Origin: Lagopus muta | Lineage: Eukaryota > Chordata > Aves > Galliformes > Phasianidae | Length of the DNA: 64,000 nucleotides | Direction: 5' to 3' | Assembly (NCBI RefSeq): GCF_023343835.1 | Contig: NC_064437.1 | Location: 25,023,001-25,087,000 of the forward strand | Part shown: piece by piece, positions 36,741 through 50,000 of the stretch | How the letters are laid out: every line of letters begins with the position of its first letter | Numbering within the stretch: position 1 is the first letter of the stretch | The notes under the pieces: generated by a model | The model's database searches: none | What the model saw: only the letters and a program-made list of their open reading frames with translations | What the model was told of the DNA's origin: nothing | Position numbers and translations under genes: made by a program

Positions 36741-39700
36741 TGACTGCATGAAACACTACAGAATGTCCCTCTCTCCAGGTATAAGCTGAGGATGGATATT
36801 TGCAACGTTCTTCTGCTGTGAAAAGCCACATCAGCTTGCAAAAGTGTCCCTGCTTCACCACAAGCAATGCAAAAGCAATGGCTGGAGCTAAAAACTGAAT
36901 TAGTGGTTTAGCCAAAAGTAAAATGCATTGAATGTCTTACTCTGCTGCATCACATACTAGGAGGTACTCTGAGGAAATGTACTGAGATGAATGTTGTGAC
37001 AGCTCACGTAACTCGATGCATTGTTCGTGAAGAAATCAGAGCACAAAGGCACAGACAATGCATCCATTTATTAAGGAGATGCACATCCATTCAGGAGTTC
37101 TGTACTGCCTTTGACTACAAAGATATTTGCATTTATCACAGAGAAGAAAATCAGCAACACATTCTAATTTCAGAAAGATACAACACTCCTGTGTTTGTTT
37201 CCTCAGCCTTCGTAACAGAAGTTCTCCCGTTTCATCTCCAGTTACTGCATGATAGAAGACTGCAACTCTTGCAGCCCATACTAAATCCATTCAGCAGAAC
37301 AAGCCTGAGTCCTTCAGCACGTCCTGCCTTGGAAAGGCCAGTAACCAGCAAAGACTGGTACCAGGACCCTGCTGAGAAGATCTTTTTCTTGCACTAGATA
37401 GAAAACAACAAAATATTCTCTTGTATTTAAAAAATGACTGTGCTGTCCCATTAAATGCTCCAAGTGCCTAAAGCATTAAATCCGGATTTTCTGATGCGAT
37501 ATAACAATTCCACCTGATGCATTTTCCTATTAACAAATGTAACACTTTTGGAACAGATACACTTTTTGCCACAGATAACCATTTGGTGAGGCTGTTCTTA
37601 CAACACAATTTCTTTCAGCATTCAGTAAGAATGACCTCATAGAACTGATTCTTTCATCTACTTGCTCTATTCTTTCTGCAGTATATTGAGAAAGGTTTCT
37701 CAGCTACGCATACAAGTAATTTTATTCTCAATAGAGCAGTCCATGAAAGCCTATTACATCATTAGCACAATGATACACATATCTTTTCCAGGCACTTATA
37801 TCTACAGATAACTCTTGCATTCAGACATTCCGATCCAGCCACGTGCCTGAGATACTAGGAAAGTTTTCTCTCTCCACTCAACTTCTCCCGTCATAATTAC
37901 ACTGCTACGCTGGTTCTCACTAACACCACCTATACTGAATAGCACAAATTGCATTACTGAGTACTTTGGTAGCATGTTTCAAACAATGCTGCTGCACTGA
38001 TAAAAAGAAGTCCTATTCTTACCATGAGTTTATAAGGTACATGGAGCACATTTAGCAACTTGGCACTGAGAAAAGAACAGACATATTCCTCCCTAGCAAA
38101 TGATGCTGCTCTCCTATGATAGCTGCAATGCTTGTCCAATTGCTCACTAAGCCAGGTCAACTCACTAACCCTGCAGAACATCATTCTTTTTTTCTGTTGG
38201 TTCTCCACCAGCTCAGCAAACTGGAGCAAGCTGCCACACGGTCAGTGCCAGCGTGGGTCAGAGGGGAAAGAGAAGCATCAGCAAAACATCACACTTACTC
38301 ACCTTACCATGGGCAGTTTTGCTTACCTGCTGTGAATATAATACTGGAAAATACAGATCTATGTGCACTAACACTCTAGACTTCAGCTCATACCAAACAC
38401 GTGCCTAACTTAAAAGGTACACAGGACTACAGTCTCAACTGAGCACTCAAATCCAAGGAGAATTACCACATCAACAGCTTGACGCTCAGCTGTCAAACAC
38501 AGAGTACCCAGTCCAGTAGAAACCAATAGAGAAGAGTGCAAGAAAAAGCCAAAAAGCATATCATACCTGAGCCATCACAAGTTGATTCTTTACAGTTGCA
38601 ATTCTAATAAATACTCTTAAATAAACTTATAAATAACTCTTATCCACTTATTTAGTTCTCGACAGATGCTTTTATCGCGGTGGCACAAATCACTGCCAGA
38701 ATTATTCCAAGGCTTGAAAGATGCTGTCCACATTGGGATTGTTTATATTCATAAAGTCTTGCCCAGCGTTACAGTGATAAAACAGGGCTGCACACTGGCT
38801 TAGCGATATAAGTTTGTGCAAATGTGATTTTGTAGTTACACATCACTTTGTTTTTTCAGCAACCTGCCACACCTAGGGGCTGTACCAGAAGACCTGAACC
38901 AACAGCTGTGCAGCTCCCACAGCACCCCGGCCCCCTGCAGAAATGTGTCACTGGTGCACAAACTCAGTTGCTGCAGCCAGCAGATGCAGCACACCTTTGT
39001 TCTAAGGTAGCGTCACAGGCAGAAACTGAAGCCTTCAACACTGTCAGCGTGGCCACACCCTTGGTTGTAGTTAATTATCTGAAGCATTACCTAATGAAGC
39101 TGCTGTAGCAACCGGAACGATGAGGAGCAGCGAGCACAGCAGGCTGGCCACACAACCAGGCAGGACAGCAGATCTGAACTCCTGTAATGTAGCAGCGCAC
39201 GTTGGCTGCAGTTTTGTGCTGTGCTTTTGGTAGCAACGGACTACCGAGCCAGCTTTCAGGTGTCTGCCGGGCAGCCCTGTGAAGGACCAAACACAGGGCT
39301 GGCTGGTGAGGCCGTGTGCTTTCAGCTACGAGGCACAGGAGCACGCATCCAGCGGCAGGGCTATCCCGGAGCGGCAGTTTCGATGGCAGGCACGCGATGT
39401 GCTAGGAGACGCCCGGTTGCCGTGATACGGCTTGCAGCCAAACTATGCCAGACACCGACAGCGGGTCTTACAGCTCAGCAAACCACATCCACAGAACAAG
39501 AAGCCTCAGTCACATCATCACAAAGCCCCGAACGCCCAGCCGAACGGCACGACGCGGTCACAGCTCGCCGGAGCGGCTGTCAGCGGGGACGGAGCCGGAG
39601 GCGGTCGGTTAACGGCGCTGAGCGCTGCGACGGACCTGGCAGGGCCGGGGCTGCCAGCAGCAAACGGGGCAGCGGGAGGCTCGGGAAGAAAACCCGCGTC

Positions 39701-39907
39701 CGGCGTTTCCCCATGCAAAGCGACAACCAGCGACGCCACAGATACCCTACCCCGTCCCTCCCTTCACCGCCCCAGGCACATCGACGTAAGAAAGAGGGAA
39801 ACAGCGATGTCCAAGGGAGCCCGGCCCGCTGACAGCCGCCGCACCGCCCGGCCCCGTAGCGGGACGCGGCCGGCAGCGCAGCCGGGCCTGGGCCGCTCCC
39901 GGCTCAC

Positions 39908-40150
39908 CTGGTGGCGGCGGTTCCTCGCCGCCCACCGCCCGGGTCCCGGGGCATCCCGCGAAAGCAGAGAGTGTGCGTCCCGAGCTCGGCTCCGCAGCCC
40001 GCCGACGCGCGCTCCCTCAGCGGCGCCGGCCCTCCGCCATTACCGGACAACGACTGACACGGAACGGCGGCGGCAGCGGCGCGGGGCAGGGCGGGAGCGC
40101 CCGCCAAGTCTCGCGAGAACCGGCGCGCCGCGACCTCCCCAAGATGGCGG
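39908..40150 (-). other. CEP350: Alternative untranslated first exon of CEP350 (donor at 39908)
   Basis: A second good minus-strand donor, GCCACCAG followed by GTGAGCC, ends an exon at 39908. It lies 271 bp downstream of the other donor in the same CpG island. The minus-strand sequence GCCGCCATCTTGG at about 40140-40151 is a YY1-type core-promoter element, which would fit initiation nearby. The 5' end is not determined. Either donor alone, or both as alternatives, would be compatible with the exon-2 acceptor at 32186-32187. Confidence 0.4.
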
Positions 40151-40178
40151 CGTCCCGTCGCGGCGCGCCGCTCCTTAC

Positions 40179-40330
40179 CTCGGCGCCATGTCGTTTGCGG
40201 CTCGGCCCGGCCCGGCCGTCCCGCTCCCGGCTCGCACCGGGTCCGGCGAGCGGCTCCGCTCCTGTCTCGGCTGGAGCCCGGGCCGAGCCGGGGGACGGAC
40301 CAAGGGCGGTGCCGGCTCGGCACTGCCGCT
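40179..40330 (-). other. CEP350: Candidate untranslated exon 1 of CEP350 (donor at 40179)
   Basis: On the minus strand the sequence reads GCGCCGAG then GTAAGG, a strong splice donor with the exon ending at 40179 inside the CpG island. The upstream limit is a guess; no TATA box is visible. The exon carries the triplet ATG at 40189-40187, 11 nt before the donor. After splicing to 32185 this opens a four-codon uORF. A second donor lies at 39908, so first-exon choice is uncertain. Confidence 0.5.
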
Positions 40331-40580
40331 TTCATGGTGCCCGCAGAGCCCACGCAGCGCCGCGCCTGGCCCGGGGCGAGACGGCGCCCGGCTGCGGGCG
40401 GGGCGAGGCGGCCCTGTGGCGGGGCTGCTGTGCTCTCAGCGCCGCGAAGGGCTTTTTTCCAACGCGTCCCTCACGGCTTGTATTCTTTCCGTGCCGGTTC
40501 GTGCAGAGCGGCAGGGCTCGGTGCCTCGGGTTTGATACAAGAACGGCACTTTGTCATGTTAACTGCCGCCGTGTTCCTTT

Positions 40581-43500
40581 GGGCCGCAGCCCAAATTGGG
40601 GCACCATCTTCATAAAAATCACGCTTTTTTTTTTTTTTTTCTTGCTTTTTTTTTTTTTTTTCTCCCAAAATGAAAGCAGCTCCGAATGCCGAACTCCCTG
40701 TTTCCAAATTTAACAGTTAACCCACATTTCACAAATAGGTCTGAGATGTTATCTGGCTGCAGCAGAATTATTTCCATTGAAGAAGGAAAGTCATTAGAAT
40801 AGGAAAAAAGAAAAAAAAGAAAGAAATTATTCCTCTGGTTATTTTGGGAACGTCTCCTTGAGGGCCTGTCTGCAGCCTCGCCAGACTCCGGTTTCCAGTA
40901 ATTAGTGTGATGGCTTGATTACAGATGCCAAATTTCTTGGGGGAGCACGGGGGTGGAGTGCTATCTTCCACAGCCCCTAAAGGAGCACTGAAATTACTGG
41001 AGATTTTTTTTTCCTTAAGGATTAAACTATTTTTACATAACCCCTCTTCTTGTGAATGGCAAATGTTCTGCATATAAAAATTCCAGTATGGGAACAACAC
41101 GGGAAAGCAGCCCGAATGCTGAGACCATTGCAGCTGCAGAGTTTGAGCAACTCAGAACTTAATCATGTCACAATTACAGGGTACCCATTGAGCCTTAATT
41201 TGGCTCCTTTACATGCACAGTCTAATTACAGAGTGTATTTTCCAGAGTAAGCATACCTCCTTTGAAACAAGAGGTAAGCTTGAGATGGCAGTGGAAAATG
41301 TTTTTTTGTGTTTTTCTCCAGATAAGAGAAAAAAATAATTGGACAAAAAGACAGGCACAGTTCTGATGGAAAAAAGTGGTAGGGAGTGCCTCATTCCCTC
41401 TCAAGTCCTAAAAGAACAAACCTGCACCTTCTAAATGCAGAAGACTCTTTGTACTAATGACAACTTCAGTCAATGCGGGCGATATTACTGCAGCATATGA
41501 GAGCCCTGATCACAGAGAAGGGAAATTGCATTCCATTATTCCATTCTCCATCATCACCTGGTGTTTGCTTAAATTCAGTCATTAATATTGCTGCCTTGGC
41601 AGTCTAGTTAAATTATTCAGCACTTTTGTAATGCATTACCTTTTTAATTATGCTTTTAAACTTAGCTTCTCATTTCTGCTTGGAAGCAGTTCATCTAGTT
41701 TCAGGCTCCTTTTCATTTTCAGGCAAACGGGGAGTTGCATTAGAATTTTCTCAAACATGAAAATAATTTTTCAGCCAGTCAAAATTATAAGGCATTGTTT
41801 GTCTACTGCATTTTTTGCTTCTGTACAGCTTCTATTTATTCTCTTTATCCGTGGAACTTAATCATAAAACTTTGCATTACTTTTTAAAAACTCCCTACCA
41901 ATGGGCATAAAGCTCTGACAGGCAGGTCTTGTACTAAAAGAAACAAGAGAGAAACTCACAACAAATGCAGTCCCCTTGTGAAATTCTCCAAGATTAGAAA
42001 TAAGGAGGCCGTTTACCTGCAAACAGCTGCAGCTGGGAGAAAAGACTCTCATCCCAATTCAGTTTGATGAACTGCTTGTTACACTGTGAAGCAACGGAGA
42101 CACTGCTGCGAGCACTCCCGGGGCGCTGGAAGTGGTGGATGGATACAGTAAGTCAGGGCTAAACAGCCACAATCTCATCTTACACTAACTTTGTTATTGC
42201 AGCTTTAAGAGAGAGGTTTGGAAAGTTTTCCACTCCATACTACTATTGCACGCCCCTTCTAAAATTAGAAAAGGGGCAGCTGGCTATTGCAGCCAAAAGA
42301 GCTGCTAGTTCCCCCCCTCCCAGCCTCCCTCCCTGCTTTCTTTGACTGGCATGGCTCCCATGAGCCAGAGAAGAATTTGGGGAAGGGTGCTTCCACCTGT
42401 TGAATGTGGTATGAGGTCTTCCAGGCTCTCCATTATAAATCCAACTGTCAGGCACTGACAATAAAACAGGACGCAGGACAGCTGTGAGAACCACAGGAAA
42501 CTTCCCCTCCCCCTTTTCCTTCTATATACTGGTACAATTTTGCAGTTTGTCTTACAGCAGCATGAAAAATTGTTCCCCGTGTGATTTGTGCTTAGAAAAC
42601 AGAATGGCTCACTACGCATCACTTCAGATTTGTTCTCAGTTTTCCAGCTGGGCTACAGGGTCTTAGCACAGAATCTGGCAAATTGTTCACATGTTGTTGT
42701 GCATCTCTAAAGCCAGATTTTTTTTCCAAGTACATAATAGCTATTGAGTGTAGCTCTGCTCTATACAGCAAGTACTTGTAAGTCTACCTTAATGGGGAGC
42801 TCACCTTGCCTTCTGCACCCAGTTTGAGCTGATTTGATTATCAGTTCTAAACAAACACATCTTTCAAAAAAGAATATTGAATCCATGATTTTTTTCTTAA
42901 TTTGTGGGGAAAAACTGTTCAGAATTCCTCTGCTCAGTGCAGCGCGACTGAAAGCAGGGTGTGGGAGACAAGGTAAAAACAGATGAGGCAGTGCATTGCT
43001 CTAAGTCCCTTTCAAACCATGCACTGCTCAAGGCAAAACAGGTATTGCCTTTCTAGGTGCACGAAGGCGACAGCAGGAGTTGCAGAAGGCGGCCCACATT
43101 CTACTTTCTGTATGCCCTGGCTGCCTACAGGGCACTGTCACCAGCTCCCTGGCACTTGTATGCTTGCATCAGGGGAGCAATTTGCACCGGGATAAGAACC
43201 CTGCTGGAGCAAAATCAAGTTTCTCGTTCCTGTGTGCCTCACTCCCATTTTCCAAGCCAACTCACAGCATTATGGAAAATAAGTGTTCTGAAGTGTGCTG
43301 TTTGCAAATTGGTTTGACTGGTCCTGCTCCTCTAGAATCACATTTTACCTGAAGTTTATATACTCTAGGTCCACAGAACATGAATCATTCCCTTTCCAGC
43401 CTAGGCTCTTCGCTGTCTATAACTACATCTTCACTATCACAGTCTATTTAATTTGCTGTTAACTATTAGGGAGAGGCAGCTTCACAAATGAGATTTCTCT

Positions 43501-44500
43501 GGAAGATGCCAAAGTTTCAAAAACATCAACAGGCTCAGTTTACTGCAGGCAATGAAATAAGACATGGAGGGTAACAATCAGCTGCCTGTGAGCAACAGAC
43601 ATACTACTCTTCAACTCTGGCCCAGGAGAAGTTACTTAAGATCTGCATTAAGTACCCATGGATACTTGATAAGAGCCTTTAAAGGACAAAGCCACAAACT
43701 GGACCTACTTCTTCAGCAGTAGGAAGCCTTCTAATTCCAGCCCTTCCCACTCTCCAGAATGGGCTGTGTATAGCATTTTGCTTTTAATTTATTTTTCCAG
43801 ACTAAGCAGCACACTGTAGATTTGGAAGTACACCTCACTTCTCTTGCAATTAACAAAAAACCCCACAATTACTGTCTGACACAACACTAAGTAGAACATT
43901 AAGTCTTTAGTTTCAAGACACCTTCCTATTTGGTCTTGAAATAGTAGAACACAGCCCTTTCATCTCATGGGAGACAGCTTTAGAAAAAGAAACTGAATCA
44001 CACGTGTTTCATTAGTAATAACAGCATGAATCTCCCACCATTGTGGCATGGCTCAGTCTGCTGAGTTTATCCTTTTTTTTTCCCCCCCCCAAGCTGGTTT
44101 TCATTTCAGACCTGTCCCTAAGGCTGGTCACAGCACACTAACTTGGCACAGCAGAGGTACAGGAATGTGCAGCCAGAAGTGGGCCAACAATGGAATCATC
44201 CCTTCAGTCATCTGACTGATATCAGACAAATGAAACAAGTGAACCATATGCTAACTTTGAATCAGAACTGAGAAACAGCACAAGGACACCAAGCATGAGA
44301 AAATCCAGAGCTATTACAATTTCCTGAGTTGTGCCCAGTCGGGGAGCAGCCCAGATACTATCAAATACATACATCTGCATCCCAATAGCTATCACTCCAC
44401 TCAAGTTTCTTGGAGCTCCTAAATTTTGCAGAAGGTTTTATTTTAGGCATCTGTATCTGGTCAAAGGTAAAGGGAACAGTCTTAAATACATGAACAAGGA
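40581..44500. other. Intergenic DNA between CEP350 and TOR1AIP1
   Basis: No exon, RNA gene or named repeat visible. Starts with T-rich tracts at 40625-40662, holds a T8C10 tract near 44072-44090, and otherwise mixes AT-rich DNA with small open frames lacking recognisable domains. The downstream limit depends on where the TOR1AIP1 3' UTR ends. Confidence 0.55.
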
Positions 44501-44529
44501 ATTCTGACCACGTAACATTCAATAGGCAA

Positions 44530-45174
44530 ATCTCATGTTTATAAAACAAGTAGATTTATTTTTTAATGATTACTGAAGTAGTTTACAGTAACATACAAGT
44601 AGATATACTATCAGGATACACTCGGAAATAAGTCACAGTTTGTTTTATTCTTTAAAAAGAAGCATTTGTCCAGTGAAATGTTCAAAATGTAAATGCCACC
44701 TTTTTCTTCCTGAGCTACTCTTAAACACAGAACAGCAGCACTTCCATGTCTTTTTACAGTTTGTATTTCTTCTCATTGAAATAAGAACTGGTATCCAGTG
44801 CTGGCTCTCAGTGGTAAACACAACTCCACCACTGGCTCAAACAACCACAGCTGTGTCTCTCCAACTGCACTCTTTTATACACTTCAGGTGATTTTGCTCA
44901 ATCCCGCATTACACCCCAAATCTGTGCTTGCACAAGAAGCCAGATGTTCCAGCATTTCCAAGATGTTCTCCTTGACAACATGACAGCTCAAGGGACTTGT
45001 GAGTAAAGGATGGGCCCAAGAACCACTAAGCTCTCAGCTGTTAAAGAAAATGACCTGTTAATTTGAGAGCAGTATTCACACATTCCTTCATACTCAACAC
45101 TGAATACGTGCAGACCAATGGTTCAGCAGCATCACTAATAGTAATGAAATGGAAGTGCTGCAATTCACTTATTT

Positions 45175-45211
<37 letters not shown>

Positions 45212-46226
45212 ACAACAGAAAGACACATGTTTTTAGTCTGGTATGAGGGATTCTTGGCAGGAGGCACTCTTAAAAATGTATTTTAAAAACACGCCTTGCA
45301 AATCTGTTCTTCACTAAAAGCTTATGCAGCAAGCACCAGGTTATACACAGACATGAAAAAAAGATTTGTTTTCTAGTTTACAAGGTACCACAAATAAATA
45401 CATTCTCTTAATGCAAAAATAATTATCTTCTTAAGGTGAGAAATAATTATGTCTTGCTAAGGTTTTATTTGAAAAGGAGATGTAACATTTAGTACACACA
45501 TGGTAGGCGTTTTTCCTCAATTCTCCCCAAATTTAAAGAGTTGCAGAACTTCTGAAGCAGTGATGCAAAGAGGGGCTGAGGAATCATTTAACTAACATTT
45601 ACTACCAGCATCAAGGTAATACTTTGTACATCAGCTTTTCTCACTCTCCGAACTGGTCAGAGTAGGAAGAAATTTGAGGAAGAAATGCTTGCTGAAAGAT
45701 TCTCTGCAAGTCACAAATCTCTCAGGCAATTCTGTCATTTCAAGAAGTCTCCAGAGATAGCTGACATCTATGCTATGATTATATGGATTCATGTCACTTT
45801 ATCATTGCTAATGTATTACAAGAAAGGTAAATTCTGTCCATTGAAGGTGATAGTTTGTCTCGTTACCTTATCAAACGTGATTCTAGCTTTACCTGCCAGC
45901 AGAAAAGGCTCTTCAGAGCAAAGCCAACAAGACAACTTCACAAGCAGATGAGTGGCTCTGCAGTGGCACACGCTTCTAATTCCAAGACACCAAACCTGAG
46001 TAAGTTACTGAAGGCAACTTACCAAAAACTAGCAAGTTCCTTGCTTGCCTTCTGCAGGCTCTGTTCAGAGTCCCAGTCCCAGCTACTCTAGCAACCCTGC
46101 CACCTGATGAAGTTTCTTTGCACAGAAACTGTGTGTGTCTGAGCTCAACAGCCACAGTTCTTCCCTGTTTAGCCATCACACCACATTTTCTGTCTCCTTC
46201 CTTTCCAAAGGCCACTCTAAAGCCTG
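44530..46226 (-). other. TOR1AIP1: TOR1AIP1 3' untranslated region with candidate poly(A) signals
   Basis: Going left from the stop codon, the first AATAAA on the minus strand is at 45464-45469, which would give a 3' UTR of about 0.8 kb. Further AATAAA hexamers lie at 44644-44649 and 44555-44560. The A28 run at 45181-45208 reads as poly(T) in the transcript. The sequence alone cannot decide which site is used. Confidence 0.5.
45181..45208 (+). repeat. Homopolymer A28
   Basis: An uninterrupted run of A on the plus strand, with no target-site duplication or retroposon body recognised beside it. If the distal TOR1AIP1 poly(A) sites are used, it lies in the transcript as poly(U). Confidence 0.9.
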
Positions 46227-47026
46227 TTATGTGCATCCCTCCATAGAGAAGCTCTTTTCAGGCCAAACAGGCAAGACAAGATGAGAGATACGGCTCCACA
46301 ATCCACTCAGCTTATCTGTATCTATGCTGTTAGAAGAACCAGGATCATCAGAACTAGTGAACTTGGTCCGAAGGAAATCCCGCACCTTCTCCTCAACTTC
46401 TTGAAAGGTGAGGCTTCTTCTCAGCGACTGCTCATCCAGGAGAACTGTCAGCAGAAGAGCCACATCCTTAAATGCTGCATTTTCATGGTCACAGTACTTG
46501 TAGAAGATCAGGGTGGAGCCTGCAGGCAGCAGCTCAAAACGATGCACCACTGCTACCTTCTTGCCTTGTCTGAACCCTGAGCTGAGCTCATCATCCACCT
46601 CCAGCTTAACAACATCACTGTCCAATACGGCTTTGTCTGCCCCGTTAATTTTGATTGTAGTTGCATTCTGGGAGAATGCAAAAGCATTGGCAATCTCATC
46701 ACTAAGACACCTCAGTGCTTTCTCGGCTTCTCGACCAGCTGTGAACAGTAAGATGGCTGGCTCTAGGTGCAGGTGGGAAGTATTCAGGTGCTTCTCAAGG
46801 AACACATGGGTTCTCTTCCACAGATTGGGGTCCTGACTTTGGTATGTATTTCTGAGTTTCTTCATCCGGGCCCGAAACGCTTGTAGAATTTGAGTATTTC
46901 TACTTGACAAAGTTGCATCTGGAAGGCTTTGTATTTTAATCCACAGGAAGGCAAACAATGAGATACTAATTAACAGAACAAATAACAAAGTCCATCCCTT
47001 GCAAAATCCACTCTGTGATCCATCCT
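46227..47026 (-). CDS. TOR1AIP1: TOR1AIP1 last coding exon: membrane helix and complete luminal domain
   Basis: 800 nt, 265 codons plus stop TAA at 46229-46227. Acceptor TTTCTATAG before 47026, incoming phase 1. The helix starts about 11 residues in; the luminal domain follows without an intron, including [33 protein letters not shown] and [15 protein letters not shown]. Cysteines in LRCLSD, KYCDHE and EGCT are shared with the paralogue at 57.6-58.3 kb. Confidence 0.95.
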
Positions 47027-50000
47027 CTATAGAAAAGAGGAGCAAACAACAACAAAAAGAGAAAAGAAGAAAATACAGCAGAAGTTAATGAACTGATTTC
47101 ACTCTTAAGCTACTGGTACAGTAGTAGAAAATAAAAATGTTCTAGCTTAAAAGAGAACCTTCCCAATTTCATCTTTCAGGTTAAAAGTAGTGTTGTGAAA
47201 TCCTCACTTCTTCAGCAACATAACATGTCGTCATTACAAGTTAATCTGAAAATGCTTCAAAATAACCAAGACACTGGACATTCTTCTGAAAAAGGAGCTG
47301 AAAGCTCCACCCCTCCTTCCACCAAATCCTCAGTTTAAAGTGGCAAAGCTCACAAAGGTCAAACTTGTTCCTCCATTTAGTTTCTATAGAAAGAACCTGA
47401 TAGAAAATCTGGCAGTACCAGAACAATTTCTGTTGCTGTTTCTCCCCAATCTTCTTAAATATAAACATGCATTATTTGTATCTCAGAGGTGCTCAATATT
47501 CCAGAGAACGCATTCTCAACCAGCTTCACAAAGAAGACACACAGCAAACAGTGCACAGGAGCACAGTGAGCATCAGAAACTTGGTTTTGGTTGCAAATTA
47601 AAACAGCTAAACTAACACGTGTTTGACCTACTGCAAAGCATAAGGCTTGATTCTGTCCCCAGAAAAACCCATAATAAAACAGACCAAGTTCTCTGGCAAC
47701 AAAGAACTTATACTACATTGTTGGGGATTTTGTGGGGGTTTTTTGTGTTTTGTCTTTTAATGTCCTAACCTTCAGCAGGACAGCAACACAACAGCTATTA
47801 AATAATACCACCACTAGGTCTGCCTCAATTTTAATTGCAGGGCAAACCTTGTAGACAGTACAAATGGAAGATGTTCAGATAGTGGCAAAAACACTTCCCA
47901 TCCATCACACAAGACTCTTCCCTTCTTTAGTACTGAAAACACACGCCCTAGTGAGCAAGGCATTGGTTCCGTTAAGGATGCTCAGTTTGAGCAAGCCAGT
48001 GAGTGCTTAAAATAATGCATGTAAGAAATAGAAGTGAAAGCAGAAGTCTTACTTTTGGCCAAGTGCTGTGACTGCTTCCCTGTGCTGGGCCGATCTCGGA
48101 ATTTACTTCTGCCTGTCAAGATTAAGAAAGGAACATGAGAACAATATACAATCATAACCAATCTTCCAGTGGAGAGAGGGCTTACAGTCTTACTGTAACC
48201 AGGGATATGCATTCTCCAGAAACCTGCAACACCTAGGAAGGGTCACATTTCCTTCTCCAAATCTAATTTCTGTTTAATTAACAATAGCAAGTTGGCATGG
48301 TGCCAGTAACTTCAGTGCAGGTTGAAATGCAGGCCTGTTATCTCAATCAGATCACGGCCCCATATTGTGCACCAATAACTGCTGGGGCTTCAACTTAAAA
48401 TATACTATTAGTCTATTGATTTAAATGGGTTCGGACAGCAAAATACTAGAGACATTATCCATCAAAGAGTGTTATGAGCAACTTTCCCAAGACCTGCATG
48501 AATACAGTGCAATTATTGGTCAGCATGTTTTCTCCATTTAGTCTCTTAATTAAGAAGATGTGAGAATTTCTGGCCCCTTGAAAGCTAAAGCAACTGGTTT
48601 CAAAGCTGAAGGCTCTTCAGTAACATATAACCAAATCCAGATACTGTCAATGACACTACTGAGAATAAACTGAACAAACACCCTGCAGTGGTTACTTCAA
48701 GAACACCAAAATAAATGCAACAGCCTTGCTTCTGTATGAATGTAATGACAGTAGGTGCTAAAAGCAGTTCTGGTTTAAGCCAGAGCTTGAATGGCTAAAT
48801 GAGCAACTCTGTTCTGCAACTCTCTGACACCCTCAACAGGGCACAGGCAGACCCTGGCGAGCACTCTCCCAAGAGAAAAAGCCAACAAACATCAACCAAC
48901 ACAAACACAAAGAAAACAAGCAAGCAAACCACTGGAAAACCCCATCTCTCATCCAAAAGCACAAAAATCTGTAACAAGGAATTGGTCTTCAGATGAACAG
49001 GCTTAAGTTGGCCAGCACAGAAGAAAGCTGTTCCTCTGTATCAGACAGCTAGTTCAAACCACAACAGGCCACCATTACCCCAGGAAGGCTTACAGAGGAA
49101 GGTGACTTGTGCACATCCTGATCCACTGATACCAAAAGTGAAGGTTGTGTTCTTTCCCTCAACCCCACAATACGCCTGCTCAGTGCTCTGCACTTACTGA
49201 CTGCTCCATGAGTCAACCCAACTCAGCCAAAAATCAAAAAAAAAGTGAGGGGGGAGGGGTCATTTTCTGTTGGGTGAGCAAGTTGAATAACTGATAAAAT
49301 AGACAAGTCCAGCTCTGGAACAGAGCAGCTTCTCCAGCTTCCATGTGGGCCTGCCTCCTGACCCCCTCCCAGACAAAGAGTTAAAAGGCACAAGAAAAAT
49401 ACTAGCAGAAAAAAGGAAAAGAATTCTGTAGCATTCTCGTATTTACAGGGAAGGACTTGGAATCTATTTTTCTACTTACTCTGTGATTTTGTAGAATAGT
49501 GCTCTTGAGTTTTCTCAAAGAAGTCAGCCTTACTTTCTGAAACCAAAGCAAAAATTATAAATGAAACTGTGACTGCATCCGAGTTTACAACAGTAAGATG
49601 TTTCCAACACATGTTTAGGTCTTGCAATGACTTCTTCAGAGCTTATCAGGGAAGGAGTACACAGCGTACTGCCAAACTACTCACATGAGCCTCTCAGACC
49701 CCTCTGTAAAGGAAGAAAGCTACCACATCTAACAGGAAGGGCCTGCCACTTGGTTCACACCTATCTTTTGTCAGTCTGCGCTCACAATTGCTTTCAGGCT
49801 TCTCCCACAGGCAGCGAATTTAGCTGGGTGATTAAACAATTACTGATTAAATGAATTTCAAGCCACTCCCTGATTCTTCAAGCAGTTAGCTACCAGCTCC
49901 CCCAGATCCCCCTCCCAAAACAACATTTTAAACATCTTCGTCCATTCAGGTTTCAGCTCAACTCCTCCTTCAGTATCATTTGAGTACAATTAAGCAATCA

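Larger units (their letters stand above)
32186..39907 (-). other. CEP350: CEP350 intron 1, about 7.7-8 kb
   Basis: I see no convincing exon here on either strand. Contents are CR1 fragments at 34906-34990 and 36575-36740 and a tandem 27-bp duplication at 34469-34522. Open frames such as 34137-34595 (minus) partly result from that duplication. Large first introns often hold enhancers, but nothing in the sequence lets me place one. Confidence 0.7.
39500..40580. promoter_or_regulatory. CEP350: CpG-island promoter of CEP350
   Basis: This stretch of about 1 kb is dense in CpG and very GC-rich compared with the AT-rich introns beside it. It contains two minus-strand splice donors (40179, 39908), many GC boxes, a YY1-like AAGATGGCGGC at 40141-40151 (plus-strand reading) and no TATA box. 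It ends in T-rich tracts at 40625-40662. The long open frames on both strands here are a by-product of GC richness, not genes. Confidence 0.8.

Noticed and set aside
39432-40535. Plus-strand open frame of 367 codons, and overlapping ones on both strands, at 39.2-40.7 kb
   Set aside because: It lies in the CEP350 CpG island, is Arg/Pro/Ala-rich with no domain, and is open because GC-rich DNA has few stop codons.
44222-44549. Two overlapping minus-strand open frames downstream of TOR1AIP1, one rather hydrophobic
   Set aside because: No start context, splice sites or recognised domain; likely 3' UTR or intergenic sequence.
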